Notes under the pieces: generated by a model
Seen by the model: only the letters and a program-made list of their open reading frames with translations
What the model was told of the DNA's origin: nothing
Database searches by the model: none
Program-made: the position numbers and the translations under genes
In this document: one piece after another, positions 1 to 9,853 of the stretch
Layout: each line of letters begins with the position of its first letter
Position numbering within the stretch: the first letter of the stretch is position 1
Assembly (NCBI GenBank): GCA_030615365.1
Contig: JAUWZM010000026.1
Coordinates: 1 to 32,914 of the forward strand
Source: Candidatus Aerophobota bacterium
GTDB lineage: Bacteria; Aerophobota; Aerophobia; Aerophobales; B3-G15
Length of the DNA: 32,914 nt
Direction: 5' to 3'

Positions 1-1
1 C

Positions 2-655
2 CTGGAGATTGGAGATTATCTATCAGATAAAGGAAAGTGCGAGGTTGATGAGGCTATGAATGCCTTAAGGGTAATTGATGTGGAGAAAAATCTCAGTATA
101 ATAGATACTCTTGTGAAAAATGAGGATACCTTAGAAAAACAACTAATAACCAAAAAATATACTCTGCTCTATTTCACTCCTGAGGAGACAAAAGCTGTGC
201 TGGAAGGGATAATTAGCGAACAGGGGAAAGTAATGATTTTCTCTCCCGAAAAAGTGCAGAATGATAAAGAGAAGGATTATATTTTAATACCTCGAGAAAA
301 GGAAGCCGATCAATTTAATGAAGCTAATCCCGAGGAAGAGGAATCTTCTTCATCTTATTTTTATTCTGAAAGGATAAATGTAGTGCATGTAACAGATGTA
401 GAGAGAAATTTCCCTCGTATTGATAAATTGATAGAGGAATTCAACTCAGCCACCTGGGGATCTGAATTAACTACCCGGACTTTTTATATCAAGGAGGGAT
501 CTTTGGGAAGCATAGCGAAAGCTATTGCTGATATAATTGGTGTACCTCCGGAAAAAATTGGAGGGCTACAGACAAGAGAATTTAAATGGATGGAAATGCA
601 GTTAAATACTCCTTCTATTGATGTAGGTAATATAGGAGCAATAGGTAAAAGATAA
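2..655 (+). CDS. Secretin N-domain-repeat protein, 5' partial
   Basis: The reading frame is open from the first bases of the window, so the real start lies upstream; the first internal ATG (56) has no reason to be the start. The visible 217 residues contain two modules of the secretin N1/NolW type. Each has a beta strand such as KYTLLYFTPEE, a helix that ends in GxIISEQG-like text, and a closing strand and helix such as NVVHVTDVERNFPRIDKLI. An acidic, serine-rich linker (EEEESSSS) separates parts of the second module. Such modules form the periplasmic rings of type II secretion and type IV pilus secretins. There is no barrel domain before the stop. The stop overlaps the start of the next gene (TAATG), so the two are translationally coupled and probably act in the same outer-membrane complex. 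It could also be a pilotin-like or accessory ring protein. The domain assignment comes from pattern recognition only. Confidence 0.65.
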   Translation: MEIGDYLSDKGKCEVDEAMNALRVIDVEKNLSIIDTLVKNEDTLEKQLITKKYTLLYFTPEETKAVLEGIISEQGKVMIFSPEKVQNDKEKDYILIPREKEADQFNEANPEEEESSSSYFYSERINVVHVTDVERNFPRIDKLIEEFNSATWGSELTTRTFYIKEGSLGSIAKAIADIIGVPPEKIGGLQTREFKWMEMQLNTPSIDVGNIGAIGKR

Positions 656-2130
656 TGAAAAAAATAGGAATTTGGTTGTTAATTTTAATGGTTTTTAATG
701 CAGTTGGAATTTTTGCTCAGCCTTCCATCTGGGTAGACACTTCTACTGGAAGAATCACTGTAAGAGCTACTCGAGAGCAGCTAAAAAGAATAGAGGAATT
801 GATCCCTGAGTTTCCCCTTTATACCAGACAGGTTCAAATTACAGCTAAGATAGTAGAATTAACTGAAGAGGCTACTCAGGAGTTTGGGGCTTCTTTAGAA
901 AGGCTCACTGGTTTAGAAGTGCCAATAGGACCCATAGGTGAGGGAAGTAAGTCGCAGTACACTACTGGAGGAGGGATTGGAGAGCTTGGACTTATCTTTT
1001 ACCGGACAATTGCACAGGAGAAATTTGAAGCTATATTAAATCTCTTATTGACTCAAGGCAAAGCTAAAATTCTATCCTCTCCCCGGGTAACTACTACGAG
1101 TGGAGAAGTAGCCGGGATATATGTTACCACAGAAGTTCCTTATCTTTCTTCAATTACTGAGGATGAAGAAGGTAATATAATTAAGAGTTACAATTATGCT
1201 ACTGTGGGGGTAATTCTTCAGGTTCTACCTACGATTGTAGGAGAGGATCTCATTCAGCTATCGGTAGTTCCAATTGTGGGAAATTACGAGATTAGTTCAG
1301 TGTTTGGAGCTGAACATCCTATCTTTAAACGCCAGACTTCCCCCACCAATGTGACAGTGAGAGACGGGGAATCCATTATTATTGGGGGATTAATTACGGA
1401 GGAAAAGGTAGAAAAAATTGTTGGTTTTCCTGTTCTATCTCACTTACCTATCATAGGAAGTCTTTTGAGGAGCACCACTGAGGAAGTAAGAAAAAAAAAT
1501 CTTCTTATTACCGTAAAGCCTCATATTTTAAGTCCCAGGGAGATAATGGGAAGAGTTAAGAAGATATTTACCTTTAAGTACGCCCTCTCTGCAGAGATAT
1601 CTGATAAAGTAAGGGGAATTGTATCTGCTGATGGGCTAATCCAGATAAATCCAAAAGAAGCACCTCCCAACTCTATTCTAATAAGGGACAGAGAAGACAA
1701 AATGAAAATCATAGAATCTGTTCTTGATCAAATAGGAACTTTTAAAGCCCAGCGAAGACAGCACACTTTTCAGCTTACCTACACCTCAGTAGAGGAAGCT
1801 AAAGATTCTCTACAGCCTCTTCTTTCTCCATATGGTTCTATTGAGCTAAGTAAAGATGTTAATAGCTTAACCGTAGAGGATGGTGCCTATCAACTTTCTC
1901 AAGTAGGGGAAGCCTTGGACTCTTTGGAAAAACACAATCAGGTTCCCCAAAAAAAAGTTTTTAAACTTACCTATGTCCCTGCAAAAGAGGTAATACCTCT
2001 TTTGCAGGGTTTTCTTTCTCCCCAGGGCTCTCTTAAGGTAGAAGGGGAGAATTTGGTAGTGGAGGACAACAACTGGGTAATTGAGGAAATTGGAGAAAGA
2101 CTAAAAGAGTTAGATGCCCCTAAAGAATAG
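655..2130 (+). CDS. Secretin (type II secretion/type IV pilus GspD/PilQ family) with C-terminal N-type repeats
   Basis: This is an outer-membrane channel subunit. Residues 1-21 form a Sec signal peptide (MKKIG, hydrophobic core, ending FAQ). A short N-terminal strand region runs to about residue 55. The secretin domain follows at roughly 57-295, with QVQITAKIVEL, the SSPRVTTTSGEVA strand, GVILQVLPTI and the signature VRDGESIIIGGLI...PVLSHLPIIGSLL. After the barrel are about 200 further residues containing three similar modules, starting near residues 303 (FTFKYALS), 370 (HTFQLTYTS) and 434 (KVFKLTYVP). Each ends in a helix like IGERLKELD. These modules resemble secretin N domains, which normally precede the barrel. 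The gene starts at ATG in the TAATG overlap with the upstream N-domain gene. The family call is strong; which machine it serves is not decidable here because no ATPase or pseudopilin genes are in view. Confidence 0.88.
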   Translation: MKKIGIWLLILMVFNAVGIFAQPSIWVDTSTGRITVRATREQLKRIEELIPEFPLYTRQVQITAKIVELTEEATQEFGASLERLTGLEVPIGPIGEGSKSQYTTGGGIGELGLIFYRTIAQEKFEAILNLLLTQGKAKILSSPRVTTTSGEVAGIYVTTEVPYLSSITEDEEGNIIKSYNYATVGVILQVLPTIVGEDLIQLSVVPIVGNYEISSVFGAEHPIFKRQTSPTNVTVRDGESIIIGGLITEEKVEKIVGFPVLSHLPIIGSLLRSTTEEVRKKNLLITVKPHILSPREIMGRVKKIFTFKYALSAEISDKVRGIVSADGLIQINPKEAPPNSILIRDREDKMKIIESVLDQIGTFKAQRRQHTFQLTYTSVEEAKDSLQPLLSPYGSIELSKDVNSLTVEDGAYQLSQVGEALDSLEKHNQVPQKKVFKLTYVPAKEVIPLLQGFLSPQGSLKVEGENLVVEDNNWVIEEIGERLKELDAPKE

Positions 2131-2144
2131 TTACTATTTATACT

Positions 2145-2300
2145 ATTTAGCCACAGATTTACACAGATAAACATGGATAAGATTAAACACCAGATTGCGA
2201 ATATTAGAGTTTCTATGAAGTTTATAATGAATTTGGCAACCATTTCCTTTTGTATGATAACAAAAGAGAAATATCAGCGTCTATCTGCGGCTGAATAAAT
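2145..2300. repeat. Family A inverted-repeat element, copy 1
   Basis: About 155 bp between the secretin gene and hisG. The left end (CCACAGATTTACACAGAT) and the right end (GCGTCTATCTGCGGCTGAAT) are imperfect inverted complements. The interior, including ATGAAGTTTATAATGAATTT, recurs almost unchanged at 6956-7120. The same end sequences form the outer arms of the nested element at 4242-4527. No coding capacity was seen. Confidence 0.85.
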
Positions 2301-2315
2301 ACAAGAGATGAAAAG

Positions 2316-3188
2316 ATGAAGAAATTAGGATTTGGGCTGCCTAAAGGTAGCTTGGAAAAGATGAGTATAGAACTTTTGGAAAGAGCTGGTTATCGAATTG
2401 CTCGCAAGGAGAGGTCTTATAGTCTTTCTATCGATGATAAAGAGATTGACCTTTTGTTGATACGTACCCAGGAAATTCCTCTCTATGTGGCTAAGGGAGT
2501 TCTGGATGTAGGATTAGCAGGGAACGACTGGGTTCTGGAAAGAAAAGTTGAGATTCACCGGGTAAAGAAACTATCTTATTCCAAGCAAGGTTTAGGTAAG
2601 GTTAGGTGGGTTCTCGCTGTCCCCGTTGATTCTAATATAATTAAAGTTGAAGATTTGGAAGGTAAAAGGATAGCTACTGAATTGGTCCAGGTTACCAGGG
2701 ATTATTTAAAAAAAAGAGGAATTAAAGCTGAAATAGAGTTTTCCTGGGGTGCTACTGAAATTAAACCTCCTCATTTGGTAGATGCTATCGTTGAGCTTAC
2801 TGAAACGGGAAGGTCTTTGAGAGCTAATAATTTACGTGTAGTAGAAACAGTCTTAGAATCAACTACCTGGTTAATAGCTAATCCTCATAGTTGGGAGGAT
2901 TCCTGGAAAAGAGAAAAAATTAAAAACTTATCTATACTTCTTGAAGGGGCAATAAATGGTTTGGGGAAAGTGGGATTAAAATTAAATGTTTCTGAGGAGA
3001 ATTTGCAACAAATTTTTTCTCTTTTGCCTGCTTTAAGGAAACCTACCATTTCCAAACTCAGCACAGAGAGATGGTGGGCAGTAGAGACGGTTTTAGATGA
3101 ATTTCAGGCTAGAGAACTTATTCCTCTCCTAAAAAAAGCTGGAGCAGAAGGAATTGTGGAATACCCTTTAAATAAGGTAGTTTATTAA
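2316..3188 (+). CDS. hisG: ATP phosphoribosyltransferase, long form
   Basis: It catalyses the first step of histidine synthesis, joining PRPP and ATP to phosphoribosyl-ATP in the cytoplasm. At 290 aa it is the long, HisZ-independent form. The N-terminal catalytic half shows LGFGLPKGSLEK, the DVGLAGNDWVLE segment and the PRPP-site stretch around DAIVELTETGRSLRANNL. The last 75 or so residues (RKPTISKLST...GAEGIVEYPL) match the ACT-like HisG_C domain that binds histidine for feedback inhibition. It stands alone here without other his genes. The ATG at 2316 has only a weak purine-rich leader (AAGAG). The upstream gap is occupied by a family A repeat, so any promoter must lie in or just beside that element. 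Confidence 0.93.
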   Translation: MKKLGFGLPKGSLEKMSIELLERAGYRIARKERSYSLSIDDKEIDLLLIRTQEIPLYVAKGVLDVGLAGNDWVLERKVEIHRVKKLSYSKQGLGKVRWVLAVPVDSNIIKVEDLEGKRIATELVQVTRDYLKKRGIKAEIEFSWGATEIKPPHLVDAIVELTETGRSLRANNLRVVETVLESTTWLIANPHSWEDSWKREKIKNLSILLEGAINGLGKVGLKLNVSEENLQQIFSLLPALRKPTISKLSTERWWAVETVLDEFQARELIPLLKKAGAEGIVEYPLNKVVY

Positions 3189-3218
3189 AATAGAGGTAAC
3201 TTTCAGGTTTACCATTTT

Positions 3219-3366
3219 CACCGCAGAGCACGCGGAGTTCGCAAGAAAATCAGAAAAGAACCAACCACTGAAGACACTGAGTTCACTGAAAATTTGTAAG
3301 AACTTAATTTCTCTAAAATTTTTCTTCTTTAGTTTATCTCTGCGCACTCTGCGACCTCCGTGGTGA
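3219..3366. repeat. Family D inverted-repeat element with internal half-element
   Basis: This fills most of the hisG-purE gap. The left end (CACCGCAGAGCACGCGGAG) pairs imperfectly with the right end (CTGCGACCTCCGTGGTG). Inside, 3263-3293 begins AACCACTGAAGACACTGAG; the same kind of half-unit recurs at 13107-13139 inside the etfA-proS element. Arms consist of degenerate 8-9-bp units. Nothing coding was seen. Confidence 0.7.
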
Positions 3367-3391
3367 TTAGTTACAAATAGGGGAGTTTTAA

Positions 3392-3874
3392 ATGGTTACT
3401 CCAGTAGTTAGTGTGGTAATGGGAAGTAAATCTGACTATCCGGTAATGGAAAGTTGCACAAGGATACTGGATGATTTTTCTATTTTTTACGAGGCGAAGG
3501 TTCTCTCAGCTCATCGAATGCCTGAGGCAACTGCGGAGTATGCGAAAAGTCTTGCAAAAAAAGGAATAAAGGTTGTTATCGCTGGAGCCGGTGGTGCGGC
3601 TCATCTTGCTGGAATGATTGCTGCCAATACCACCGTTCCTGTAATAGGGGTTCCCATAGCCTCCTCCCCCTTGAGAGGTCTTGATTCTCTTTATTCTACG
3701 GTCCAAATGCCCGGGGGAGTTCCTGTAGCCTGCATGGCTATAGGAACTCCAGGTGCTGTTAATGCTGCCATCTTTGCCATTCAGATAATTTCTCTTTCTT
3801 CCCCATCTACAAGGAAAAAATTCGAAGATTACAAGTTATATCTGGCAAAGGAGAAAAATAGTGAGAAAAATTAA
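3392..3874 (+). CDS. purE: N5-carboxyaminoimidazole ribonucleotide mutase (PurE class I)
   Basis: It converts N5-CAIR to CAIR in purine synthesis. The 160-aa length is typical. It shows the GSKSD phosphate loop at 11-15, the SAHRMPE active-site segment with His41, AGAGGAAHLAGM, and PGGVPVACMAIG near the C-terminus. A good ribosome binding site (GGGGAG) lies just before the ATG. The 3' end overlaps the start of the next gene by 14 bp. PurK, the usual partner that makes N5-CAIR, is not in this window. The class I assignment follows from the bacterial-type motif pattern and is an inference. Confidence 0.95.
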   Translation: MVTPVVSVVMGSKSDYPVMESCTRILDDFSIFYEAKVLSAHRMPEATAEYAKSLAKKGIKVVIAGAGGAAHLAGMIAANTTVPVIGVPIASSPLRGLDSLYSTVQMPGGVPVACMAIGTPGAVNAAIFAIQIISLSSPSTRKKFEDYKLYLAKEKNSEKN

Positions 3875-4235
3875 AATTATTATCTCTGAGCTCGAGAGAT
3901 ATGCAGTTTTAAATGATTCACCTATGGCCGAAGCCTTATGGAGTTCCCTTCCCATTCAAGGTCAGGCTAATAAATGGGGAGATGAAATTTATTTTAGCAT
4001 TTCGGTAAAAGAGGCACAGGGAGAAAGGAAAAGTGTAGTTGAGGAAGGAGATATTGCTTTTTGGCCTCCAGGAAGGGCTTTCTGTCTCTTTTTTGGTCCT
4101 ACTCCCACCAGCACTGAAAGGGAAATTAGGCCAGCCAGCGAGGTTATCCTCTTAGGCAAGATAGAGGGTGCTCTCGCAGAATTCAAAAAAATAAAAGATG
4201 ACGAGACGGTTCAACTACAAAAAGCATCACAGTAA
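3861..4235 (+). CDS. TM1367-like cyclophilin-fold protein
   Basis: This 124-aa protein matches the small bacterial and archaeal cyclophilin-like family typified by Thermotoga TM1367. Visible hallmarks are an N-terminal strand (KIKIIISE), the LNDSPMAEALWSSLP helix, WGDEIYFSI, and GDIAFWPPGRAFCLFFGPTP. Family members have a cyclophilin-type beta barrel, but a peptidyl-prolyl isomerase role is not established. The start is GTG at 3861, supported by AAAGGAG seven bases upstream and by the N-terminal strand. The 14-bp overlap with purE implies coupled translation. No biochemical link to purine synthesis is evident. Confidence 0.75.
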   Translation: MRKIKIIISELERYAVLNDSPMAEALWSSLPIQGQANKWGDEIYFSISVKEAQGERKSVVEEGDIAFWPPGRAFCLFFGPTPTSTEREIRPASEVILLGKIEGALAEFKKIKDDETVQLQKASQ

Positions 4236-4315
4236 GTGACCATTTAGCCACAGATTCACACAAATTTAAATACAAAGAGATCGCAGATATTGTTCTTAAA
4301 AGTTCAATAACACCT

Positions 4316-4483
4316 CAGCCACTAAGTCACCAAGGCACAAAGAAGTAATATGAATTTATAATCTCGTTAATCTGTTAATGCGTAGAAGCGTAGATGCGTT
4401 TTACTTATCAACTCATTCAGGCATTCACACATGAACACATTCACGCATTTATCCTTGGTGTCTTCGTGTCTTTGTGGCGAAAT
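4316..4483. repeat. Nested element: middle family B arms
   Basis: The left arm (4316-4346) reads as three 8-bp units, CACTAAGT, CACCAAGG and CACAAAGA. The right arm (4452-4483) contains TTGGTGTCTTCGTGTCTTTG, its complement with few mismatches. The same family flanks proS at 13020-13187. It sits wholly inside the family A arms. Confidence 0.8.
4373..4451. repeat. Nested element: inner family C arms
   Basis: The left arm (4373-4402) contains AATGCGTAGAAGCGTAGATG. The right arm (about 4418-4451) contains ATGAACACATTCACGCATTT, its imperfect complement. A single half-copy (AATGCGTTGATGCGTAGATG) recurs at 19619-19650. It is the innermost of three nested inverted repeats. Confidence 0.7.
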
Positions 4484-4545
4484 TGTAACGAAAAAGAAAT
4501 ATTAGCGTCCATCTATGGTTGAATAATTACAATATAAAGGAGTAA

Positions 4546-5832
<1,287 letters not shown>

Positions 5833-5879
5833 ATGAACGAAACATATGAAATTAACAAGAGAAGCTAAGGAAACTAACT

Positions 5880-6956
5880 ATGCATACAATTACGTTAATC
5901 CCTGGAGATGGAATTGGTCCGGAAATAACTGAGGTTGCTCGTCACTGCGTAGAAGCTACCGGCATCCCTATAAAATGGGATATAGTAAAGGCAGGAGCCT
6001 CAGTTATGGAAAAATATGGAACTCCTTTGCCTTCGCCGGTAATTGAATCAATAAAGAAAAACAAAGTTGCCTGGAAAGGCCCCATCACTACTCCTGTAGG
6101 AGAAGGGTTTAGGAGCGTAAACGTTAAATTAAGAAAACTACTAAACCTTTATGTTTGTCTTAGACCTTATAAATATTATTTAGGAGTAAAGAGTAAATTT
6201 AGTAATGTGGATATTGTAGTAATGCGGGAGAATACTGAAGATTTATATGCTGGGATTGAGTTTGAAGAGGGAAGATCAGAAACAAAAGAGTTCATAGATT
6301 TTGTTGAAGAAAAAAAGGGCCTTAAAATTGCGGAAGATTCAGGGATAAGCGTAAAGCCTATTTCTATTTCAGCATCCAGGAGAATAGTTAAGGCAGCTTT
6401 TGAATATGCTATAAATAATAACAGGAAAAAGGTGACCGCTGTTCATAAAGCTAACATTATGAAGTTTAGTGATGGTCTTTTTTCCAAAGTTGCTAGAAAA
6501 GTAGCTTTAGAATACAAAGGGAGAATAGAATTTGAAGAAAGATTAATTGATAATATGTGTATGCAATTAGTTCAAAAACCCCAGAACTACGATGTCCTGG
6601 TATTACCCAATCTTTATGGTGATATTATTTCTGATTTATGCGCTGGTTTAGTGGGGGGACTGGGAGTGGCCCCGGGAGCAAATATTGGAGAGGAATGTGC
6701 TATCTTTGAGCCTACTCATGGCAGTGCTCCCAAGTATCAGGGAATGAACAAAGTCAACCCTACTGGAATGATTCTCTCCGGGGTTATGATGCTTGAATGG
6801 TTAGGAGAAAAAGAAGCGGCTACCAGACTGGAAAGAGCAGTAGCTACTGTTATTCGTGAGGGCAAAAAACTAACGTATGATTTTAAACCCACCCCTAATG
6901 ATCTTAGCGCTGTGGGAACAAGAGAAATGGGGGAAGCTATCCTAAAGAAACTCTAA
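5880..6956 (+). CDS. icd: Isocitrate dehydrogenase (isocitrate/isopropylmalonate dehydrogenase family)
   Basis: This beta-decarboxylating dehydrogenase makes 2-oxoglutarate from isocitrate. The substrate loop has Ser79, Asn81 and Arg85 (RSVNVKLR), the pattern of true isocitrate dehydrogenases rather than isopropylmalonate or homoisocitrate enzymes. [21 protein letters not shown] and [12 protein letters not shown] (metal-binding aspartates) follow. The cofactor segment reads [15 protein letters not shown]. Lys-Tyr at this position is the pattern seen in NADP-dependent members; NAD enzymes usually have Asp-Ile. The 358-aa length suits the shorter subfamily. It lies 47 bp after enolase and is followed by a full family A repeat. 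NADP preference is inference; homoisocitrate activity is a less likely alternative. Confidence 0.87.
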   Translation: MHTITLIPGDGIGPEITEVARHCVEATGIPIKWDIVKAGASVMEKYGTPLPSPVIESIKKNKVAWKGPITTPVGEGFRSVNVKLRKLLNLYVCLRPYKYYLGVKSKFSNVDIVVMRENTEDLYAGIEFEEGRSETKEFIDFVEEKKGLKIAEDSGISVKPISISASRRIVKAAFEYAINNNRKKVTAVHKANIMKFSDGLFSKVARKVALEYKGRIEFEERLIDNMCMQLVQKPQNYDVLVLPNLYGDIISDLCAGLVGGLGVAPGANIGEECAIFEPTHGSAPKYQGMNKVNPTGMILSGVMMLEWLGEKEAATRLERAVATVIREGKKLTYDFKPTPNDLSAVGTREMGEAILKKL

Positions 6957-7120
6957 TTCAGCCACAGATTCACACAGATGAACACGGATAAGCTTAAACA
7001 CCAGATTACAAATATTAGAAGTTTTTATGAAGTTTATAATGAATTTGGTAACCTTTAGCCTTTTGCCATTTGTATGATAATAAAAGAAAAATATCAGCGC
7101 CTATCCGCGGCTGAATGATT
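6956..7120. repeat. Family A inverted-repeat element, copy 2
   Basis: This second full-length copy of the 2145-2300 element has the same orientation. It starts ATTCAGCCACAGATTCACAC and ends TATCCGCGGCTGAATGATT. Internal text such as ATGAAGTTTATAATGAATTT and TTTGTATGATAA is shared with copy 1, with a small insertion near the middle. It separates icd from the ftsH promoter. Confidence 0.88.
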
Positions 7121-7144
7121 ATTTTTTGTTTTTCATACTAAAAC

Positions 7145-7172
7145 TTGCGTTTTTCCATATTTTTACTATAAT
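7145..7172 (+). promoter_or_regulatory. Sigma70-type promoter for ftsH
   Basis: A TTGCGT -35 box (7145-7150), a 16-bp spacer and a perfect TATAAT -10 box (7167-7172) precede ftsH. GAGG lies seven bases before the ATG at 7192. This gives a very short leader. Confidence 0.65.
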
Positions 7173-7191
7173 GATAAAAAGAGGATAGTTA

Positions 7192-9081
7192 ATGAATAAT
7201 CAACAAAAAGATTTTAAACAGAATTCTAAGAATCCACAACAGATTCCCAGGGGGCCGCTGCGTAATAATAAACTGGGGAAGAACCTTCTTATTTTTGTGA
7301 TAATCTTTATTGTGATAATATCTCTCTTTAATTTCATTAGAATCGGTTCCACGGTTAGAGAGGAGGAAGTTTCCTATACTACCTTCTTACAGATGGTCGA
7401 AAAAGATCAAATTAGCAAGGTAATTATAAGGGGGCAGCTCATCGAAGGGGAAGTTGGCGATAGATATATTGTGAAGGCATTTGCTCCCAATGATCCAGAT
7501 TTAATTAAGACATTAAGGGAAAATAAGGTAGAAATTGAGGCAAGTCCTGAAACTTCCGGCTGGTGGATTAGTATTATTGGGGGGATACTTCCCATTATAA
7601 TTTTTGTTGGAATATGGATTTATCTATTTCGTAAAATGCAGATAAGTGGGAATAAGGCTCTTTCTTTTGGTAAAAGCAGAGCTAAGATAGCTTCTCCGCA
7701 AAAAATGAGAATTACCTTTGAGGATGTTGCTGGAGCAGAGGAGGCTAAAGAGGAGCTAAAAGAAGTTATCCAGTTCTTAAAAACCCCTCAAAAATTTCAA
7801 AAACTGGGAGCTAAGATTCCTAAAGGAGTTTTATTAGTTGGTCCTCCTGGTTGTGGGAAAACACTTTTGGCCAGAGCTGTAGCCGGAGAGGCAGCTGTTC
7901 CTTTTTTTAATATAAGTGGATCAGATTTTGTAGAGATGTTTGTAGGGGTAGGAGCTTCCAGAGTAAGGGATCTTTTTGAACAGGGGAGGAGGAACGCTCC
8001 CTGTATAATATTTATCGACGAGCTTGATGCAGTAGGCAGGCAAAGATTTGCTGGGATTGGGGGAGGACACGATGAGAAAGAACAGACTTTAAATCAGCTC
8101 TTGGTAGAATTAGATGGGTTTAGTCCTCGAGAAGGAATAATAGTAATGGCAGCTACTAATCGTCCTGATGTTTTGGATATGGCTTTGCTTCGCTCTGGTA
8201 GATTTGATAGACGCATAACTATTAATACTCCCGACATCAAAGAAAGGGGAAAAATATTACTATTGCATATGAAAAACAAACCTATTTCCTCGGAGGTGGA
8301 TGTGAAGGTCTTAGCTCGGAGAACTCCTGGATTTGTAGGAGCTGATTTAGAAAATTTAGTTAATGAAGCTTGTCTTTTAGCAGCTCGACGAAACAAAAAT
8401 ACGGTTGATATGTTAGAGTTAGAAGAGTCTATAGAAAGGGTAATAGCTGGACCAGAAAAAAAATCCAGAGTAATGCGGAAAAAGGAAAAAATAATTGTTG
8501 CGTATCATGAGAGTGGTCACGCCCTGGTAGGAAACTACCTTCCCTTAGCCGACCCCATTCATAAAATTTCTGTTATACCTCGAGGCTCAAATGCTCTGGG
8601 ATACACTCTCCAGCTTCCCTTGGAGGATAGGTATTTAGCTACCAAATCAGAATTAATGGATGAGCTAGCGGTTCTTCTGGCAGGAAGAGCCAGCGAGAGA
8701 CTTGCTCTTAACGAAATAAGCACAGGAGCTCAAAATGATCTGGTCCGAAGCACTCATATTGCAAGGAAAATGGTTTGTGAGTATGGAATGAGTGAAAAAT
8801 TAGGACCGATTACCCTTGGAACAGGGGTTGATGAAGTTTTTCTTGGTCGGGACCTATTAAAAGAGAAAAATTACTCCGATGAATTGGCTTACGAGGTGGA
8901 TAAGGAGATCAATCGAATAATTAAAGAGGCTTACCGGAGAGCTTTTAAGATTTTAGAGGAGAATAAATCCAAACTGATTCAGCTTGCTAAGGAATTGGAA
9001 GAAAAAGAAGTTTTAGAAAAAGCGGATATAGAGAGAATTTTGGGTAAAAAAGTTATGGAACAAGTCCATCAGGTGATTTGA
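7192..9081 (+). CDS. ftsH: ATP-dependent zinc metalloprotease FtsH
   Basis: This is a membrane-anchored hexameric AAA+ protease for quality control of membrane and regulatory proteins. It has TM1 at about 31-49, a periplasmic FtsH_ext domain, and TM2 near 124-146. The AAA module carries Walker A GPPGCGKT near 217-224, Walker [11 protein letters not shown], and the second region of homology [19 protein letters not shown]. The M41 zinc site HESGH is near 439-443, and the C-terminal helical part ends in a charged tail. Walker A has Cys where most FtsH proteins have Thr (GPPGTGKT), a tolerated but less common variant. The 629-aa length is typical. It has its own promoter. Confidence 0.97.
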   Translation: MNNQQKDFKQNSKNPQQIPRGPLRNNKLGKNLLIFVIIFIVIISLFNFIRIGSTVREEEVSYTTFLQMVEKDQISKVIIRGQLIEGEVGDRYIVKAFAPNDPDLIKTLRENKVEIEASPETSGWWISIIGGILPIIIFVGIWIYLFRKMQISGNKALSFGKSRAKIASPQKMRITFEDVAGAEEAKEELKEVIQFLKTPQKFQKLGAKIPKGVLLVGPPGCGKTLLARAVAGEAAVPFFNISGSDFVEMFVGVGASRVRDLFEQGRRNAPCIIFIDELDAVGRQRFAGIGGGHDEKEQTLNQLLVELDGFSPREGIIVMAATNRPDVLDMALLRSGRFDRRITINTPDIKERGKILLLHMKNKPISSEVDVKVLARRTPGFVGADLENLVNEACLLAARRNKNTVDMLELEESIERVIAGPEKKSRVMRKKEKIIVAYHESGHALVGNYLPLADPIHKISVIPRGSNALGYTLQLPLEDRYLATKSELMDELAVLLAGRASERLALNEISTGAQNDLVRSTHIARKMVCEYGMSEKLGPITLGTGVDEVFLGRDLLKEKNYSDELAYEVDKEINRIIKEAYRRAFKILEENKSKLIQLAKELEEKEVLEKADIERILGKKVMEQVHQVI

Positions 9082-9127
9082 TTCATAAAGGTTAGACTTT
9101 AGCCCTGTTGACTTAGGACTATTATCT

Positions 9128-9622
9128 ATGGTCATATTGGGAATAGACCCTGGGACGGCTACCACAGGGTATGGATTAATCGATACCCTGGATCAACTTC
9201 GGGTTTTAGAATATGGGTGTATTCGCACTTCTTCTTCTCGGGAAATGGTAGATCGGTTAAAGATTATTTACGAAAGAGTAAAAGAAATAGTTCGAAGATT
9301 TCATCCTGAGGATATAGCAGTTGAACAGGTTTTCTTTAATCGAAACACTCGAACTGCTCTTTCTGTGAGTCAAGCTCGGGGAGTGATTATGCTGGCTGCC
9401 TCCTGCAATGGGGCAAAGATTTTCAGTTATACTCCCTTAGAAGTAAAACAAGCTGTAACTGGTTACGGAAGGGCTAAAAAGTGGCAAGTTCAACGTATGG
9501 TCAAAAAGCTTCTTAACTTACCTCAAGTGCCTACCTCTAATGATGCTGCCGATGCTATTGCTATAGCTGTTTGTCATCACTACTCCAGAAGAATAAAAAG
9601 AGTAATCAACTCTCTTCAATAA
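9128..9622 (+). CDS. ruvC: Holliday junction resolvase RuvC
   Basis: This endonuclease cuts four-way junctions symmetrically at the end of recombination. The 164-aa length is normal. It shows Asp7 in LGIDPGTATTGYG, the acidic residue in DIAVEQVFFNRN, the GYGRAKKWQVQ segment, and the paired C-terminal aspartates in NDAADAIAIAVCH. RuvA and RuvB, often adjacent, are not here. The ribosome binding site is weak; AGGA lies about a dozen bases before the ATG. Translation may partly depend on read-through from ftsH, 46 bp upstream. Confidence 0.94.
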   Translation: MVILGIDPGTATTGYGLIDTLDQLRVLEYGCIRTSSSREMVDRLKIIYERVKEIVRRFHPEDIAVEQVFFNRNTRTALSVSQARGVIMLAASCNGAKIFSYTPLEVKQAVTGYGRAKKWQVQRMVKKLLNLPQVPTSNDAADAIAIAVCHHYSRRIKRVINSLQ

Positions 9623-9663
9623 GGCAGTAATCTCAAAAATTATCTTCCCGCGGTTAATCTTTC

Positions 9664-9692
9664 TTGACAAAAGAGGAATTAATCATTATTAT
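9664..9692 (+). promoter_or_regulatory. Strong sigma70-type promoter for the acyl-CoA dehydrogenase-Etf operon
   Basis: A consensus TTGACA at 9664-9669, a 17-bp spacer and TATTAT at 9687-9692 lie 40 bp after ruvC. The gene starts 200 bp further on, so the predicted leader RNA contains the whole inverted repeat at 9741-9853. Confidence 0.65.
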
Positions 9693-9740
9693 ATTTCATA
9701 CAAGTTGGTAATGTCAAAAGTAACATGAAGGAAAACATGA

Positions 9741-9853
9741 AACCACAGAGTGCACAGAGGGGAGAGAAGATGTAATGTGTAATGTGTAAATGGTAAAAAC
9801 TTCATCACTCATTACTTATCACATATTACAGTTATTTGTGTCCTCTGTGGTTA
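9741..9853. repeat. Family D inverted repeat with a second inverted repeat nested inside
   Basis: The outer arms are AACCACAGAGTGCACAGAGG (from 9741) and TGTCCTCTGTGGTTA (to 9853). Inside, 9770-9795 has tandem TAATGTG units, and 9803-9830 contains ATTACTTATCACATATTACA, the imperfect complement. The element lies in the predicted 5' leader of the acyl-CoA dehydrogenase mRNA and could fold as a long hairpin. The right end and its downstream flank (9843-9863) recur at 26903-26923. Confidence 0.8.

Larger units (their letters stand above)
4242..4527. repeat. Nested element: outer family A arms
   Basis: These are the outermost arms of a three-layer inverted repeat that fills the 316-bp gap before enolase. 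The left arm (4242-4272) contains TAGCCACAGATTCACACAAA. The right arm (4498-4527) contains GCGTCCATCTATGGTTGAAT, its imperfect complement. Both match the ends of the full-length family A copies at 2145 and 6956. The family A interior is mostly missing, replaced by a family B element. Confidence 0.8.

Noticed and set aside
4242..4527. A CRISPR array, because of short repeated units with regular spacing
   Set aside because: The units are inverted and degenerate, with no equal-length unique spacers and no cas genes nearby.
7841..7870. Cys in the FtsH Walker A loop as a sign of inactivation
   Set aside because: The lysine and following threonine are intact, as are Walker B, the arginine finger region and the zinc site; the substitution is compatible with activity.
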